Shown: piece after piece, positions 19,410 through 28,396 of the stretch
Position numbering within the stretch: position 1 is the stretch's first letter
Layout: the number at the start of each line of letters is the position of its first letter
Source of the DNA: Mageeibacillus sp. UBA5770
GTDB lineage: Bacteria > Bacillota_A > Clostridia > Saccharofermentanales > Saccharofermentanaceae
Direction: 5' to 3'
NCBI GenBank assembly: GCA_002418705.1
Contig: DIEQ01000070.1
Coordinates: forward strand, 28,916 to 92,915
Length of the DNA stretch: 64,000 nucleotides
The notes under the pieces: generated by a model
The model's database searches: none
What the model was told of the DNA's origin: nothing
Seen by the model: only the letters and a program-made list of their open reading frames with translations
Program-made: the position numbers and the translations under genes

Positions 19410-20696
19410 ATGTCATCTCCCAATGCTCTGAAGCAGCTTATCAATAACGGGGACCTCGATGAAAGAATTGCATCTGTGTATGGATGTGAACCGGAAAAGG
19501 TTACGGCATATGCCCTGCGATTTGCCGACGCTGTCGACCAGTTTGAAAAGAAGTATGGAGATGCCGGGGTATCTTTGTTTTCGGCTCCGGGCCGTACTGA
19601 AATCGGCGGTAACCATACAGATCACCAGCATGGTCATGTTTTGGCCGGAAGCGTTAATGTTGACACGATTGCTGTCGCCTCCAGGAATGGCACAAATACC
19701 ATACGTATCATGTCTGAAGGACATGCTCCGGATGAGATTGATCTTGATGACCTGAGTATCAGGACGAGTGAATTTAACAGATCCAGTTCGCTGATCCGGG
19801 GAATTGCTGCCAGGTTCAAAGAACTCGGTTATCCTGTCGGCGGATTTGATGCATATACTACGTCCAATGTTCTTAAGGGCTCGGGCTTGTCCTCTTCGGC
19901 AGCTTTTGAAGTTCTTGTAGGTAATATTATCAATACTTTTTTTGCGGACGGCGGGCAGGATGCAATATCCATTGCGAAGATCGGGCAGTATGCTGAAAAT
20001 GTATATTACGGCAAGCCCTGCGGTCTTATGGACCAGATGGCTTCTTCCGTCGGCGGTATCGTGACGATTGATTTTGCAAGTACGGAATCCCCGGTTGTCG
20101 AGAAAGTTGATTACGATTTCCGCAGCAGCGGCTTTTCGCTGTGTATTATTGACAGCGGCGCCGGACATGGCGACCTTACCGACGAGTATGCTGCGATCCC
20201 GCGTGAGATGAAGGCAGTCGCCGGAGTATTTAATAAAGATTTCCTGATTGATGTGAAGGAAGAGGACTTCTATGCGAATATTGCTGAAGTCCGTAAAGTC
20301 GCGGGAGACCGCGCCGTCCTTCGTGCCATGCATTTCTTTGCGGATGACAAACGCGTAGGCCGTCAGGTCGAAGCCCTTAAAGACGGTGATTTCGATCAGT
20401 TCCGTGATTTGATTATTGAATCAGGCAGATCTTCTGATATGTATCTACAGAATGTATTTGCAGCATCGAATCCCCAGGAGCAGTCGGTCTCGATCGTCCT
20501 TGCCCTGTGCGAGCGCATGCTGAAAGGCAAAGGCGCCTGGCGTGTTCATGGCGGCGGATTTGCCGGTACGATCCAGGCCTTTGTTCCCAATGCGATGGTT
20601 GACGAAGTGAAGACGACCATGGAGAAAGCTATTTCATCGGGTGCCTGCCATGTAATGAATATCCGCCCGGTCGGCGGAACGTGCGTGTGGCAGTAA
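19410..20696 (+). CDS. galK: Galactokinase (GHMP family)
   Basis: Phosphorylates galactose to galactose-1-phosphate, the first committed Leloir step. The 428 residues carry the galactokinase signature GRTEIGGNHTDHQHG, the ATP-binding GLSSSAAFEVLVG and the C-terminal GHMP motif HGGGFAGTIQAF. The catalytic Asp region CGLMDQMASSVGG is also present. The ribosome site CAAAGGAGAAC precedes ATG 19410. No galT or galE is adjacent. It converges with the radical SAM gene, leaving only three bases between their stops. Other GHMP sugar kinases with this signature are possible but less likely. Confidence 0.93.
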   Translation: MSSPNALKQLINNGDLDERIASVYGCEPEKVTAYALRFADAVDQFEKKYGDAGVSLFSAPGRTEIGGNHTDHQHGHVLAGSVNVDTIAVASRNGTNTIRIMSEGHAPDEIDLDDLSIRTSEFNRSSSLIRGIAARFKELGYPVGGFDAYTTSNVLKGSGLSSSAAFEVLVGNIINTFFADGGQDAISIAKIGQYAENVYYGKPCGLMDQMASSVGGIVTIDFASTESPVVEKVDYDFRSSGFSLCIIDSGAGHGDLTDEYAAIPREMKAVAGVFNKDFLIDVKEEDFYANIAEVRKVAGDRAVLRAMHFFADDKRVGRQVEALKDGDFDQFRDLIIESGRSSDMYLQNVFAASNPQEQSVSIVLALCERMLKGKGAWRVHGGGFAGTIQAFVPNAMVDEVKTTMEKAISSGACHVMNIRPVGGTCVWQ

Positions 20697-20699
20697 TTT

Positions 20700-21791
20700 T
20701 TACTCAGCCAGGAACTTTATGACATCTTCCTCTTTTTCGAAAAGCAGACAGCCTCCGGTGTGTTCTCCAATGAGCATGCCGGAGGTTTTTAATTTCACGA
20801 AAAGTCTCGAATCCAGTGCCTCGAGCAGGCTGTGATCCCTGACGCTGATATCGGAATAGGGTGAGAACGGGCAGGGTTCAGCCCCGCCGTCAGCGTTGAT
20901 ATGGAAAAATCCCCTGCCTGCAGCGAGACATCCGCCGGTATGCTTCTCATCCCCGGGGAAGGAGATAAATATGATGTCCGGGAAATCGGTGCGCAGAAGG
21001 TTCTGACGGTTCTCGAGAAGCCTGCGTTCCGGATCTCCCGGTGCCTGGCCCCGTGTGTCGGCCGTAACCGGTACATATTCAATAAAAAATACGATTTTGC
21101 AGCCGGCCGCTGACAGTTCTGCTATAAAGGCCGGGTCTGTAATGGCATCGATGTTACCAACGGTTACGGTTATGGATACCCCGTACAGGATTCCGCCTGC
21201 CTGCAGACGGTCCATCACACCGGTCAGCCGGTCGTAGATGCCAGGCCCGCGGCGCGCATCAGTCTGTTCGCGGCTGCCTTCCATGCTGAGGATCGGTATG
21301 ATATTTCTGTGTCTGTCAAAGGTGCGAAGGTAATCGTCACCGATCATGGTGCCGTTAGTGAATGTCGGGAAGATGATCTCGGGGTATCGGGCGGCTGCAT
21401 CAATCACGTCTTTTCGTAACAGCGGTTCTCCGCCGGCAAGCAGAATGAAGGAGACACCGATATCCCGTGCTTCTGCAAAGATTTCGCTCCATTTTGAGGC
21501 CGGCAGATTGTCCCGGGCAGCATTATCGCCGCAGCTCTGGTTCGCCCGCGCATAACAGCCCGTGCAAAAAAGATTGCATTGTGTGGATATACTGGCAATG
21601 AGAAATGCAGGGATATGGCGGCCGTTGTTCTCATGGCGCATCCGGGTCTTTTCGGCTTTGCGCGCCGCAGCGGAAAACTTGAGAATATATGCTGTTTCCC
21701 TGGGATTCTTTATGGAGGCGCGCAGCGCATCGGCGGCAAGTCTCGCGACAGCCCGGCTCAGGTATTGTGCAACATCAAAGGTACTGCTCAT
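20700..21791 (-). CDS. Radical SAM protein
   Basis: A 363-residue radical S-adenosylmethionine enzyme. The cluster motif is CNLFCTGCYA (CxxxCxxC), followed by LAGGEPLLRKD, which contacts SAM. Further Cys residues late in the protein (GGCLAAGRGFF, GGAEPCPFSP, HTGGCLLF) may hold an auxiliary cluster, as in SPASM-type enzymes. The substrate is unknown; no precursor peptide gene is visible nearby. I start it at ATG 21791, behind GGGAG, rather than at the longer frame from 21926, which runs through the divergent promoter region. Confidence 0.85.
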   Translation of the reverse strand: MSSTFDVAQYLSRAVARLAADALRASIKNPRETAYILKFSAAARKAEKTRMRHENNGRHIPAFLIASISTQCNLFCTGCYARANQSCGDNAARDNLPASKWSEIFAEARDIGVSFILLAGGEPLLRKDVIDAAARYPEIIFPTFTNGTMIGDDYLRTFDRHRNIIPILSMEGSREQTDARRGPGIYDRLTGVMDRLQAGGILYGVSITVTVGNIDAITDPAFIAELSAAGCKIVFFIEYVPVTADTRGQAPGDPERRLLENRQNLLRTDFPDIIFISFPGDEKHTGGCLAAGRGFFHINADGGAEPCPFSPYSDISVRDHSLLEALDSRLFVKLKTSGMLIGEHTGGCLLFEKEEDVIKFLAE

Positions 21792-21911
21792 ATCAGGCTC
21801 CCTGGATATTATCCGGTGTGTTGTAAATATCAAGTGCATCTTACAAGAGGGGGCGATATGTGTCAAATGGAGCGAAAAGACTCCCGGTGCGAAAAATTTG
21901 ATCGTTACACC

Positions 21912-21940
21912 TTTACAACGTAACAATGTTTTGTTACACT
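21912..21940 (+). promoter_or_regulatory. MerR-style promoter with operator before yhbD
   Basis: TTTACA (21912-21917) and TACACT (21935-21940) are 17 bp apart. The spacer holds the palindrome GTAACAA-N4-TTGTTAC (21920-21937). A dyad filling the spacer is how MerR-type regulators sit, and the first gene encodes a MerR-like protein, so autoregulation is likely. Confidence 0.6.
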
Positions 21941-21962
21941 ACAAGTACAGGAGGTAAATAGT

Positions 21963-22589
21963 ATGGAAAACGAAGAACTCATTTCAAAAAAAGATTTGTT
22001 GGAACTGACCGGCATCTCCTACGGGCAGCTCTACCGCTGGAAGCGCAAGGGACTGATTCCTGAGGACTGGTTTGTCAGAAAGTCCTCATATACGGGCCAG
22101 GAGACCTTTTTCCCCAGGGGAAAAGTGCTGCACCGCATAGAGAAGATTAAAAATATGAAGGACGATATCTCACTGGATGATCTGGCGGATGTATTTTCAC
22201 CTGAACAGGATCAGATGGGGCTTAAGCCTGAAGAAGTAACACAGCGCAACATTGTTTCGGAGAGTGTGCTGAAGATGTACATGAATTTCCGCGGAACGGA
22301 TGATCTGCTTGACTTCAACGACATCCTCTCGGCCTATATATTAAATAAGCTCATTATGGCCGGGGATATCAGCCTTGAAGAAGGAAACCTGCTGCTGCAA
22401 GTCCTGCAGGAGGCCAGAATTACCTTTGGCGGAGAGCCTGGTGAAGTCTTTTTGATCAGAAAGCTCGGCGTATTCAGCTGCTTTGCGGTCAGCCCGACAG
22501 GAAAGTTCTGCATGGATAAAGCGGCACGGCTGGTTGCCAGAATCAACACATCGGCGATTATTGAAGAACTGAAATGCAAAATGATTTGA
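21963..22589 (+). CDS. yhbD: YhbD-family (DUF4004) MerR-like regulator
   Basis: The N-terminal 60 residues form a MerR-like winged helix: ISKKDLLELTGISYGQLYRW, then KGLIPEDWF and a Phe-rich wing. The remaining 140 residues are helical and match the layout of Bacillus YhbD (DUF4004). In Bacillus it precedes bactofilin-like genes yhbE/yhbF, and the same order is seen here: the next gene, 15 bp on, is a bactofilin-like protein. It probably controls this operon through the palindrome at 21920-21937. The ribosome site is CAGGAGGTAA. Confidence 0.85.
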   Translation: MENEELISKKDLLELTGISYGQLYRWKRKGLIPEDWFVRKSSYTGQETFFPRGKVLHRIEKIKNMKDDISLDDLADVFSPEQDQMGLKPEEVTQRNIVSESVLKMYMNFRGTDDLLDFNDILSAYILNKLIMAGDISLEEGNLLLQVLQEARITFGGEPGEVFLIRKLGVFSCFAVSPTGKFCMDKAARLVARINTSAIIEELKCKMI

Positions 22590-22603
22590 GGAGGAACTGA
22601 AAA

Positions 22604-23341
22604 ATGGACAATACAATGAAAGGTGATTTGAAAATTGACGGATCCGGCTCTGCACCCGGAGGTGAATATAACATTGTCCGTATCAATGGTGCCGGAAGGA
22701 TTATGGGAGATATTGCCTGCCGTGATTTCCGGATCAATGGCACCGGTAATGTTGACGGCAATCTTGATACTGTCGAGGGCAAGATCAATGGATCCGGTAC
22801 GGTTGACGGGAACATCAAAGCGCAGCAGCTCAAAATAACCGGCACGGGACAGGTAAGGGGCACAATCAGCGGAGGGACACTCATCGTTTCCGGGTCCGTG
22901 ACTGTCGGAGAGAATCTGGATGTTCAGAAAGTGAAGATAGAAGGGTCCGCCAAAATTGCCCATGACTGCAATGCCGAGGATTTTCATTCGGACGGTACAT
23001 TTGAAATCAGCGGTCTGCTCAACGCCGATGTAGTCAACATCAGGCTGTACCATTCCAAGAGCCGCGCCAAAGAGATCGGAGGCGGTACAATCAATGTCAC
23101 GTCAGGCTCAACAGCCGGCTTCAATGTGCTGAAAACCATCTTTACCCTTGGCACATATAACCCGATCCTGGAGGCTGATTCTATTGAAGGCGACGTGATT
23201 GTGCTGGAAAACACTACTGCCCAGGTGGTGCGTGGAACGAATGTCACAATCGGGAAGGGCTGTAATATCGGACTTGTCGAATATAAAGGCGTGTTCATTA
23301 AGACCGGAGACGCGAAAGTGAATGAAGAAAAGAAGATCTGA
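22604..23341 (+). CDS. Bactofilin-like polymer-forming protein (YhbE/F-type)
   Basis: A 245-residue protein built of short Gly-rich beta repeats: INGSGTVDGNIKAQQLKITG and similar units with a period of about 17-20 residues. This predicts a right-handed beta-helix that polymerises, as in bactofilins. No signal peptide or transmembrane segment is present at the N-terminus, so it is cytoplasmic or membrane-associated. It sits 15 bp after yhbD in one operon and ends before a strong palindromic terminator. Its role may be in cell shape or envelope organisation, by analogy only. Confidence 0.85.
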   Translation: MDNTMKGDLKIDGSGSAPGGEYNIVRINGAGRIMGDIACRDFRINGTGNVDGNLDTVEGKINGSGTVDGNIKAQQLKITGTGQVRGTISGGTLIVSGSVTVGENLDVQKVKIEGSAKIAHDCNAEDFHSDGTFEISGLLNADVVNIRLYHSKSRAKEIGGGTINVTSGSTAGFNVLKTIFTLGTYNPILEADSIEGDVIVLENTTAQVVRGTNVTIGKGCNIGLVEYKGVFIKTGDAKVNEEKKI

Positions 23342-23450
23342 TTTTCAGGTATCGACTGCACTTGCTGTGTACAGGACGGATATGTTGATCTTTGTCCCGA
23401 TTTTACATAAAAATGATTGACGAAGCCTTCTGATATGGCAACAATGAAAG

Positions 23451-23482
23451 ATAAGAGTGTAGAATTCTACACTCTTATTTTT
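23451..23482 (+). terminator. Perfect 28-bp palindrome with T-run
   Basis: The arms ATAAGAGTGTAGAA (23451-23464) and TTCTACACTCTTAT (23465-23478) are fully complementary and are followed by further T. It most likely ends the yhbD operon. As it lies only 28 bp before the next start it could also act as an operator for that gene. Confidence 0.7.
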
Positions 23483-23505
23483 ATATTGCGGGAGGATGTG
23501 CGAAT

Positions 23506-25158
23506 ATGCGTTTGTTAGTGATCGGAGCTGTTGCAGCCGGCACTTCTGCAGCAGCCAAAGCCAGAAGAAATGCCGAGGATGCAGATATTGTCATTTACGA
23601 AAAGGACACTTATATTTCTTACTCCGGCTGCGGTATGCCCTATTTTCTGGGCGGTGAAGTCGAGAAGGCGGAGGATCTGACACCCAGGGATCCGGCATTT
23701 TTTAAGAGTAAATATAATATAGATATTTTCACGCGGCATGAGATACTTGCCGTTCATCCTCAGGAAAAGACCCTGGAAGTCAGGAATCTTGATACGGGTG
23801 ATATGTTTACGGACTGGTATGACACACTGATCCTTGCAACCGGAGCACGGTCGATTATGCCTCCCATCCCGGGGGCTGACGCGGGTCATGTTTTTGCACT
23901 CAGAAATATCAGCGACATGCTGCGGATCCATGCATTCCTGGCTGCGAAAACACCCGGGAACGTGCTGATTGTCGGCTCGGGCTTCATCGGCCTTGAGCTC
24001 TGCGAGAATCTCACGGCACGCGGCATCGAAGTGACGCTTGTCGAAAAGCTTGATCAGGTCTCTCCCGGGATTGACCCGGATATGGCCGTCTATGTGAGGC
24101 AGCGTCTCGAAAGCAGGCATGTCAAAGTTCTGACGTCGTCTGAAGTCAAAGAAATTGATGCTGACCATGTGACTCTCTCGGACGGTACCCGTCTCGGTGC
24201 CGATCTTGTGATTCTGTCTGTCGGAGTACGCCCTGAGGTTACCATTGCCCAAAATGCCGGACTGGAACTGGGCATATCCGGCGCAATAAAGGTCGACACA
24301 TACATGCGGACATCTGACGCAAATATATATGCATGCGGAGACTGCATTGAGCAGTTCAGCCTTGTCACGCGCAAGCCTTTCTGGCGTCCACTCGGTTCGA
24401 CTGCCAACAAGACCGGGCGCATCGCCGGCGAGAATGTGTCGGGAGGCTCCATCGAATTCCGCGGGATCCTCGGTACAGGGATATACCGCATCTTCGGATT
24501 GGCCGTTGCAAGGACGGGCCTTTCAGAAAAAGAAGCAGCAGCTGAAGGTTATGATTATGAAGTCTCCCACAATATCAAACCCTCCAGACCTGAGTATATG
24601 GGGGGGAAAGAGCTGGTCATCAAAGCAGTCGCGGACAGAAAAGACGGACGTATTCTCGGCGTACAGATCATCGGGGAAGACGGTGTCGACAAGCGGATTG
24701 ATGTATTTGTAACGGCAATCACTTTCGGTGCGAAGGCAGAGGATCTATTCCATCTTGATCTGGCCTATGCACCGCCGTTTTCGACGACCAAGGATCCGGT
24801 GATGTATACCGGAATGATTCTTGATAATGCGATCAGCAAGGGACGCCGCCTTGTCACAGCTGCAGCTCTCGAAAAGCTGCAGAAGGACGGCAGGAAGATC
24901 CAGCTCATCGATGCCCGTGCGGAGCAGCAGTACCGTAAGAAGCATATTCCGGGTGCTGAGAACATTCCGCAGGAGAAGCTGCGCGATGCCGCCGATGGTC
25001 TTGATCCGGAGGCTGTCACGGTGACTTACTGCAACAAAGGCGTGACGGGTAATGCAGCCCAGAATATCCTGATTAACCGCGGTTTCCGTGAGGTGTACAA
25101 TCTCTCGGGAGGCAACAAAACATATGAGCAGCATTGTGAGGAGAAATCTGAAAAGTAG
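23506..25158 (+). CDS. CoA-disulfide reductase with C-terminal rhodanese domain
   Basis: A 550-residue flavoprotein. The N-terminal FAD-binding motif is VIGAVAAGTSAAAKAR, the redox-active Cys42 sits in SYSGCGMPYFLGG, and the second nucleotide motif is VLIVGSGFIGLELCENL. The dimerisation domain follows, with EKEAAAEGYDYEV. The last 100 residues are a rhodanese domain with active Cys509 in TYCNKGVTGNAA. Such CoADR-RHD enzymes reduce CoA disulfides, persulfides or polysulfides with NAD(P)H, linking thiol balance to sulfur metabolism. Its start has GCGGGAGGATG upstream. It forms a single-gene unit. Confidence 0.93.
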   Translation: MRLLVIGAVAAGTSAAAKARRNAEDADIVIYEKDTYISYSGCGMPYFLGGEVEKAEDLTPRDPAFFKSKYNIDIFTRHEILAVHPQEKTLEVRNLDTGDMFTDWYDTLILATGARSIMPPIPGADAGHVFALRNISDMLRIHAFLAAKTPGNVLIVGSGFIGLELCENLTARGIEVTLVEKLDQVSPGIDPDMAVYVRQRLESRHVKVLTSSEVKEIDADHVTLSDGTRLGADLVILSVGVRPEVTIAQNAGLELGISGAIKVDTYMRTSDANIYACGDCIEQFSLVTRKPFWRPLGSTANKTGRIAGENVSGGSIEFRGILGTGIYRIFGLAVARTGLSEKEAAAEGYDYEVSHNIKPSRPEYMGGKELVIKAVADRKDGRILGVQIIGEDGVDKRIDVFVTAITFGAKAEDLFHLDLAYAPPFSTTKDPVMYTGMILDNAISKGRRLVTAAALEKLQKDGRKIQLIDARAEQQYRKKHIPGAENIPQEKLRDAADGLDPEAVTVTYCNKGVTGNAAQNILINRGFREVYNLSGGNKTYEQHCEEKSEK

Positions 25159-25272
25159 TAAAGTATCTTTATTGTGAGCAGCGACGGTAAGGAGTAAGAT
25201 AATAAATAGATCTAATTATTTTGATGTTTCTGACAGGTATATTAGGTATTACTTGAAAGAAGGAATATTGTA

Positions 25273-26328
25273 ATGATGATTTATTTGCGTAAACTTGCTC
25301 TTTGCCTGGCTGTATCCATTGGAATCGTACTAGGTATGACGGCATGTCAGACAAAGAATCCGCCTGTAACTGACATAACAGACACAGCTATATCAACTTC
25401 CTCTGAAGAGACGGGCGCAACAACCACTGCTATAACCGTACCTGAGACCACGGTACCTGAAACGACTGCGCCGACAACGGCTGATACAACGGCGGGAAGC
25501 ACGGATACTCCTGAATTTCCGACCGTTTTTCCGCTTTTAGACAGCTCAACAGCGCGTATACCGATTACCGAAGCCCTTTATGAATATTTTGTCGGTGAAT
25601 TCGGCCTTGCGGGTCCCAAGCCCATCTGCTCGAAAACGCACGGCGCATGGCTCAACCTGATAGACGATACCGTGGATATGATTTTGTGTATAGCCCCGAC
25701 CGATGAGGAGCAGGCATACATGAACGAAAAAGAGGTTGACGTCGAGATGCGTCTCTATGGCTGTGACGGCCTGGTATTCCTGGGCAATTCGGCAAATCCT
25801 GTAAAGAACTTAACACAGGACCAGATCAAAGGTATCTACCGGGGCGAAATCACCAATTGGAGCGAGCTTGGCGGACCCAGCGCAAAAATTAACGCTTATT
25901 ACCGGGATGACCAGTCGGGCAGCCAGCGTTTCTTTGAAGACCTCGTATGGAAAGATGAGGAGATCCCTGATTTCGGAGCGCTTGGCCTGTATATTGAAGA
26001 TGACATGAGTGATATTACGATGACGGTCATAGATGATCCGTTTGCGATTGGCTTCAACATCATGTCATATATCAATCTGGAATTCAGTGATCCGAACCTT
26101 ATGCTTTTTTCCGTGGACGATGTTGCGCCGAGCACGCCGACGCTGGCGGATGCAAGTTATCCTTACATTACGCAGGCTTACATCATCATCCGTGCTGATG
26201 AACCGGCGGACAGTCCCGCACGATGGCTTTTCAACTGGTTCGGATGTGATAAGAGCCGCGATATTCTCCAGAAGAACAGCAGCCTCTCCGTGATCTTTTC
26301 GGAACCGATTCTGCTCAAGCATGAATGA
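25273..26328 (+). CDS. PstS-like substrate-binding lipoprotein
   Basis: A 351-residue exported lipoprotein with a lipobox ending at Cys25 (GMTAC). A Thr/Glu-rich spacer of about 60 residues follows, then a periplasmic-binding-protein domain of the PstS class: LTQDQIKGIYRGEITNWSEL and YYRDDQSGSQRFFEDL are the most recognisable parts. No ABC permease or ATPase gene is adjacent, so it is an orphan that may sense or scavenge phosphate or another anion. A second in-frame ATG follows the first. The ribosome site is GAAGGAA. Confidence 0.82.
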   Translation: MMIYLRKLALCLAVSIGIVLGMTACQTKNPPVTDITDTAISTSSEETGATTTAITVPETTVPETTAPTTADTTAGSTDTPEFPTVFPLLDSSTARIPITEALYEYFVGEFGLAGPKPICSKTHGAWLNLIDDTVDMILCIAPTDEEQAYMNEKEVDVEMRLYGCDGLVFLGNSANPVKNLTQDQIKGIYRGEITNWSELGGPSAKINAYYRDDQSGSQRFFEDLVWKDEEIPDFGALGLYIEDDMSDITMTVIDDPFAIGFNIMSYINLEFSDPNLMLFSVDDVAPSTPTLADASYPYITQAYIIIRADEPADSPARWLFNWFGCDKSRDILQKNSSLSVIFSEPILLKHE

Positions 26329-26456
26329 CGATTCCTGTCAGCATAGGAAATGATATATAATGTGTGTATTTTCCGAAAACGACGACAATGAGACTTCAAA
26401 GTCCGATAACATAACCTGAAGACTTGTATGGCCGGAAGCATAACGAGGAGACTTGA

Positions 26457-27659
26457 ATGAATTTAGCAAAAGTAACTCTGAAAAAAGAAGAGGGAAGAAC
26501 TTTGCGTGCCGGCGGTGCGTGGGTTTTTGATAATGAGATAGACAAAATTGACGGTGAATTCGTCAACGGTGACCTGGTTAAGGTTCATGCGTTTAATGAC
26601 TATTGCCTTGGCACCGGTTTTATTAACACAAGATCCAGGATCACGATCCGTATGATGAGCCGTTCCGGTGAACGTGAAATTGATGATGCTTTCATCAGGG
26701 AGCGTGTAAAAGCCTGCGTCGAGTATCGAAAGCACACGATCGACATGTCAAGCTGTCGGCTTGTGTTCGGCGAAGCTGATTTTTTGCCCGGACTTGTCGT
26801 GGATAAGTTTGCCGATGTGCTGGTCGTCCAGTCACTCGCTCTCGGGATTGACCGTTATAAGATTCAGATTATTGATTACCTGAAGGAATTTCTGGCTGAA
26901 GAGGGGATGCCGGTCCGCGGTGTATATGAGCGCAGTGATGCCTCTGTCAGAGACCATGAAGGTATGGACCGTTTCAAGGGTTTTATCGGCGAGCCTTTTG
27001 ATACCAAAGTGGTCATCGTTGAGAACGGAGTCAAGTATTTTGTCGATGTCAAAGAAGGGCAGAAGACAGGATTTTTCCTCGACCAGAAGATGAACCGCGC
27101 CGCCATCAAGCCCCTTTGCAAAGATGCAAAAGTACTTGACTGCTTTACCCATACTGGTTCTTTCGCATTGAATGCCGGTCTGGCAGGCGCCCAAAGCGTC
27201 CTCGGCGTAGACGCTTCCGAAGTTGGAATTTTGCAGGCCCGTGAGAATGCCGCCCTTAACGGCCTCGAAGATGTCGTAACGTTCGCCTGCGAAGATGTGT
27301 TTGAGCTTCTCCCGAAACTCGAAAGGGATATGGAGAAGTTTGATATGGTTATTCTGGATCCGCCTGCGTTTGCAAAGACAAGGACATCGATCAAGAATGC
27401 CCGGAAAGGCTATAAGGAGATCAACCTGCGCGCCCTTAAGCTGATTAAGGACGGCGGCTTTTTAGCAACCTGTTCCTGTTCCCACTTCATGACGCCCGAA
27501 ATGTTTACCGAGACGATCGCTATGGCTGCCAGGGATGCACACAAACGCATCCGCCAGGTTGAGTACCGCACGCAGGCTGCCGATCATCCGATCCTATGGG
27601 CTGCACAGGAGTCCTATTATCTTAAGTTTTATATCCTTCAGGTAAGTGACGAGAAGTGA
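26457..27659 (+). CDS. Class I SAM-dependent rRNA methyltransferase, RlmI-like
   Basis: A 400-residue enzyme with an N-terminal PUA-type domain (about 1-75; GGAWVFDNEIDKIDG). A Rossmann methyltransferase follows, with CFTHTGSFALNAGLAG as motif I and ILDPPAFAKT as the catalytic motif. It resembles RlmI/YccW enzymes that methylate a cytosine of 23S rRNA; the exact base is not decidable here. CSCSHFM near the end is characteristic of the family. A TATAAT box lies at 26356-26361. The Maf gene follows after 28 bp. Confidence 0.92.
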   Translation: MNLAKVTLKKEEGRTLRAGGAWVFDNEIDKIDGEFVNGDLVKVHAFNDYCLGTGFINTRSRITIRMMSRSGEREIDDAFIRERVKACVEYRKHTIDMSSCRLVFGEADFLPGLVVDKFADVLVVQSLALGIDRYKIQIIDYLKEFLAEEGMPVRGVYERSDASVRDHEGMDRFKGFIGEPFDTKVVIVENGVKYFVDVKEGQKTGFFLDQKMNRAAIKPLCKDAKVLDCFTHTGSFALNAGLAGAQSVLGVDASEVGILQARENAALNGLEDVVTFACEDVFELLPKLERDMEKFDMVILDPPAFAKTRTSIKNARKGYKEINLRALKLIKDGGFLATCSCSHFMTPEMFTETIAMAARDAHKRIRQVEYRTQAADHPILWAAQESYYLKFYILQVSDEK

Positions 27660-27687
27660 TACAAATAAACCGTAAGGAGTATCCAAT

Positions 27688-28329
27688 ATGACAGAAAACT
27701 TGAACAGCATGGATGCAGCGCTTTTTCCGCATCTGATCCTGGCCAGCCAGTCCCCAAGAAGAGGGGAGCTCCTTGCCCTCACCGGTCTGTCGTTTACATC
27801 GCAGGCTGCTGACATTGATGAAGATGCATTGACCAGGGCGACGGCGGAGCAGTTCGCAGACCAGCCCTTCCGCATCCGCGCCGAATACACGGTCATGAAT
27901 CTGGCAGAGGGCAAAGCCCGCAAAGTACTTGCGGACAATCCGGACGCCGTAGTTATCGGGTCCGACACGGTGGTTACGATCGACGATCTTGTTCTTGGGA
28001 AGCCTACCTCTCCCGAAAACGCGCTCGAGATGCTTCAGCAGCTTTCCGGACGTGAACACTGTGTATATACTGGTGTCAGCATCATGAGCCGCCGGAAAGT
28101 GGAGACATTCTTTACGGTAACGCGCGTAGAATTCTATCCGTGGAGCCGGTCGCAGGAAGAACTTGCCATGAGATACATTGCCACAGGCTCTCCTCTGGAT
28201 AAAGCCGGAGCTTATGGAATACAGGATCTCGGCGCACTTTTTATCAGGGGAATCGAGGGTGATTACTACACGGTCATGGGCTTTCCGATTGCTGAAGTAT
28301 ATCGGCGGCTTAAGGCTTTTCAGGACTGA
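27688..28329 (+). CDS. maf: Maf-family nucleotide pyrophosphatase
   Basis: A 213-residue Maf/HAM1-like protein that hydrolyses non-canonical or modified nucleoside triphosphates. The family opening LILASQSPRRGELLALTG is intact. The catalytic region with VVIGSDTVVTIDD and the KPTSPENALEML motif follow in order, and the C-terminal GAYGIQDLGALFI is typical. The ribosome site TAAGGAGTATCC lies before ATG 27688. It probably shares a transcript with the methyltransferase upstream and the flavodoxin fusion 68 bp downstream. Confidence 0.94.
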   Translation: MTENLNSMDAALFPHLILASQSPRRGELLALTGLSFTSQAADIDEDALTRATAEQFADQPFRIRAEYTVMNLAEGKARKVLADNPDAVVIGSDTVVTIDDLVLGKPTSPENALEMLQQLSGREHCVYTGVSIMSRRKVETFFTVTRVEFYPWSRSQEELAMRYIATGSPLDKAGAYGIQDLGALFIRGIEGDYYTVMGFPIAEVYRRLKAFQD

Positions 28330-28396
28330 GACATGTATAATCAATCACTTGGCACGCAATAAATGAATTTATAGCATTTTCTGCAGGGAGGCAAAC

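Noticed and set aside
23451..23478. Operator for CoA-disulfide reductase
   Set aside because: The palindrome is followed by T residues and closes the yhbD operon, so a terminator is the better reading, though not proven.
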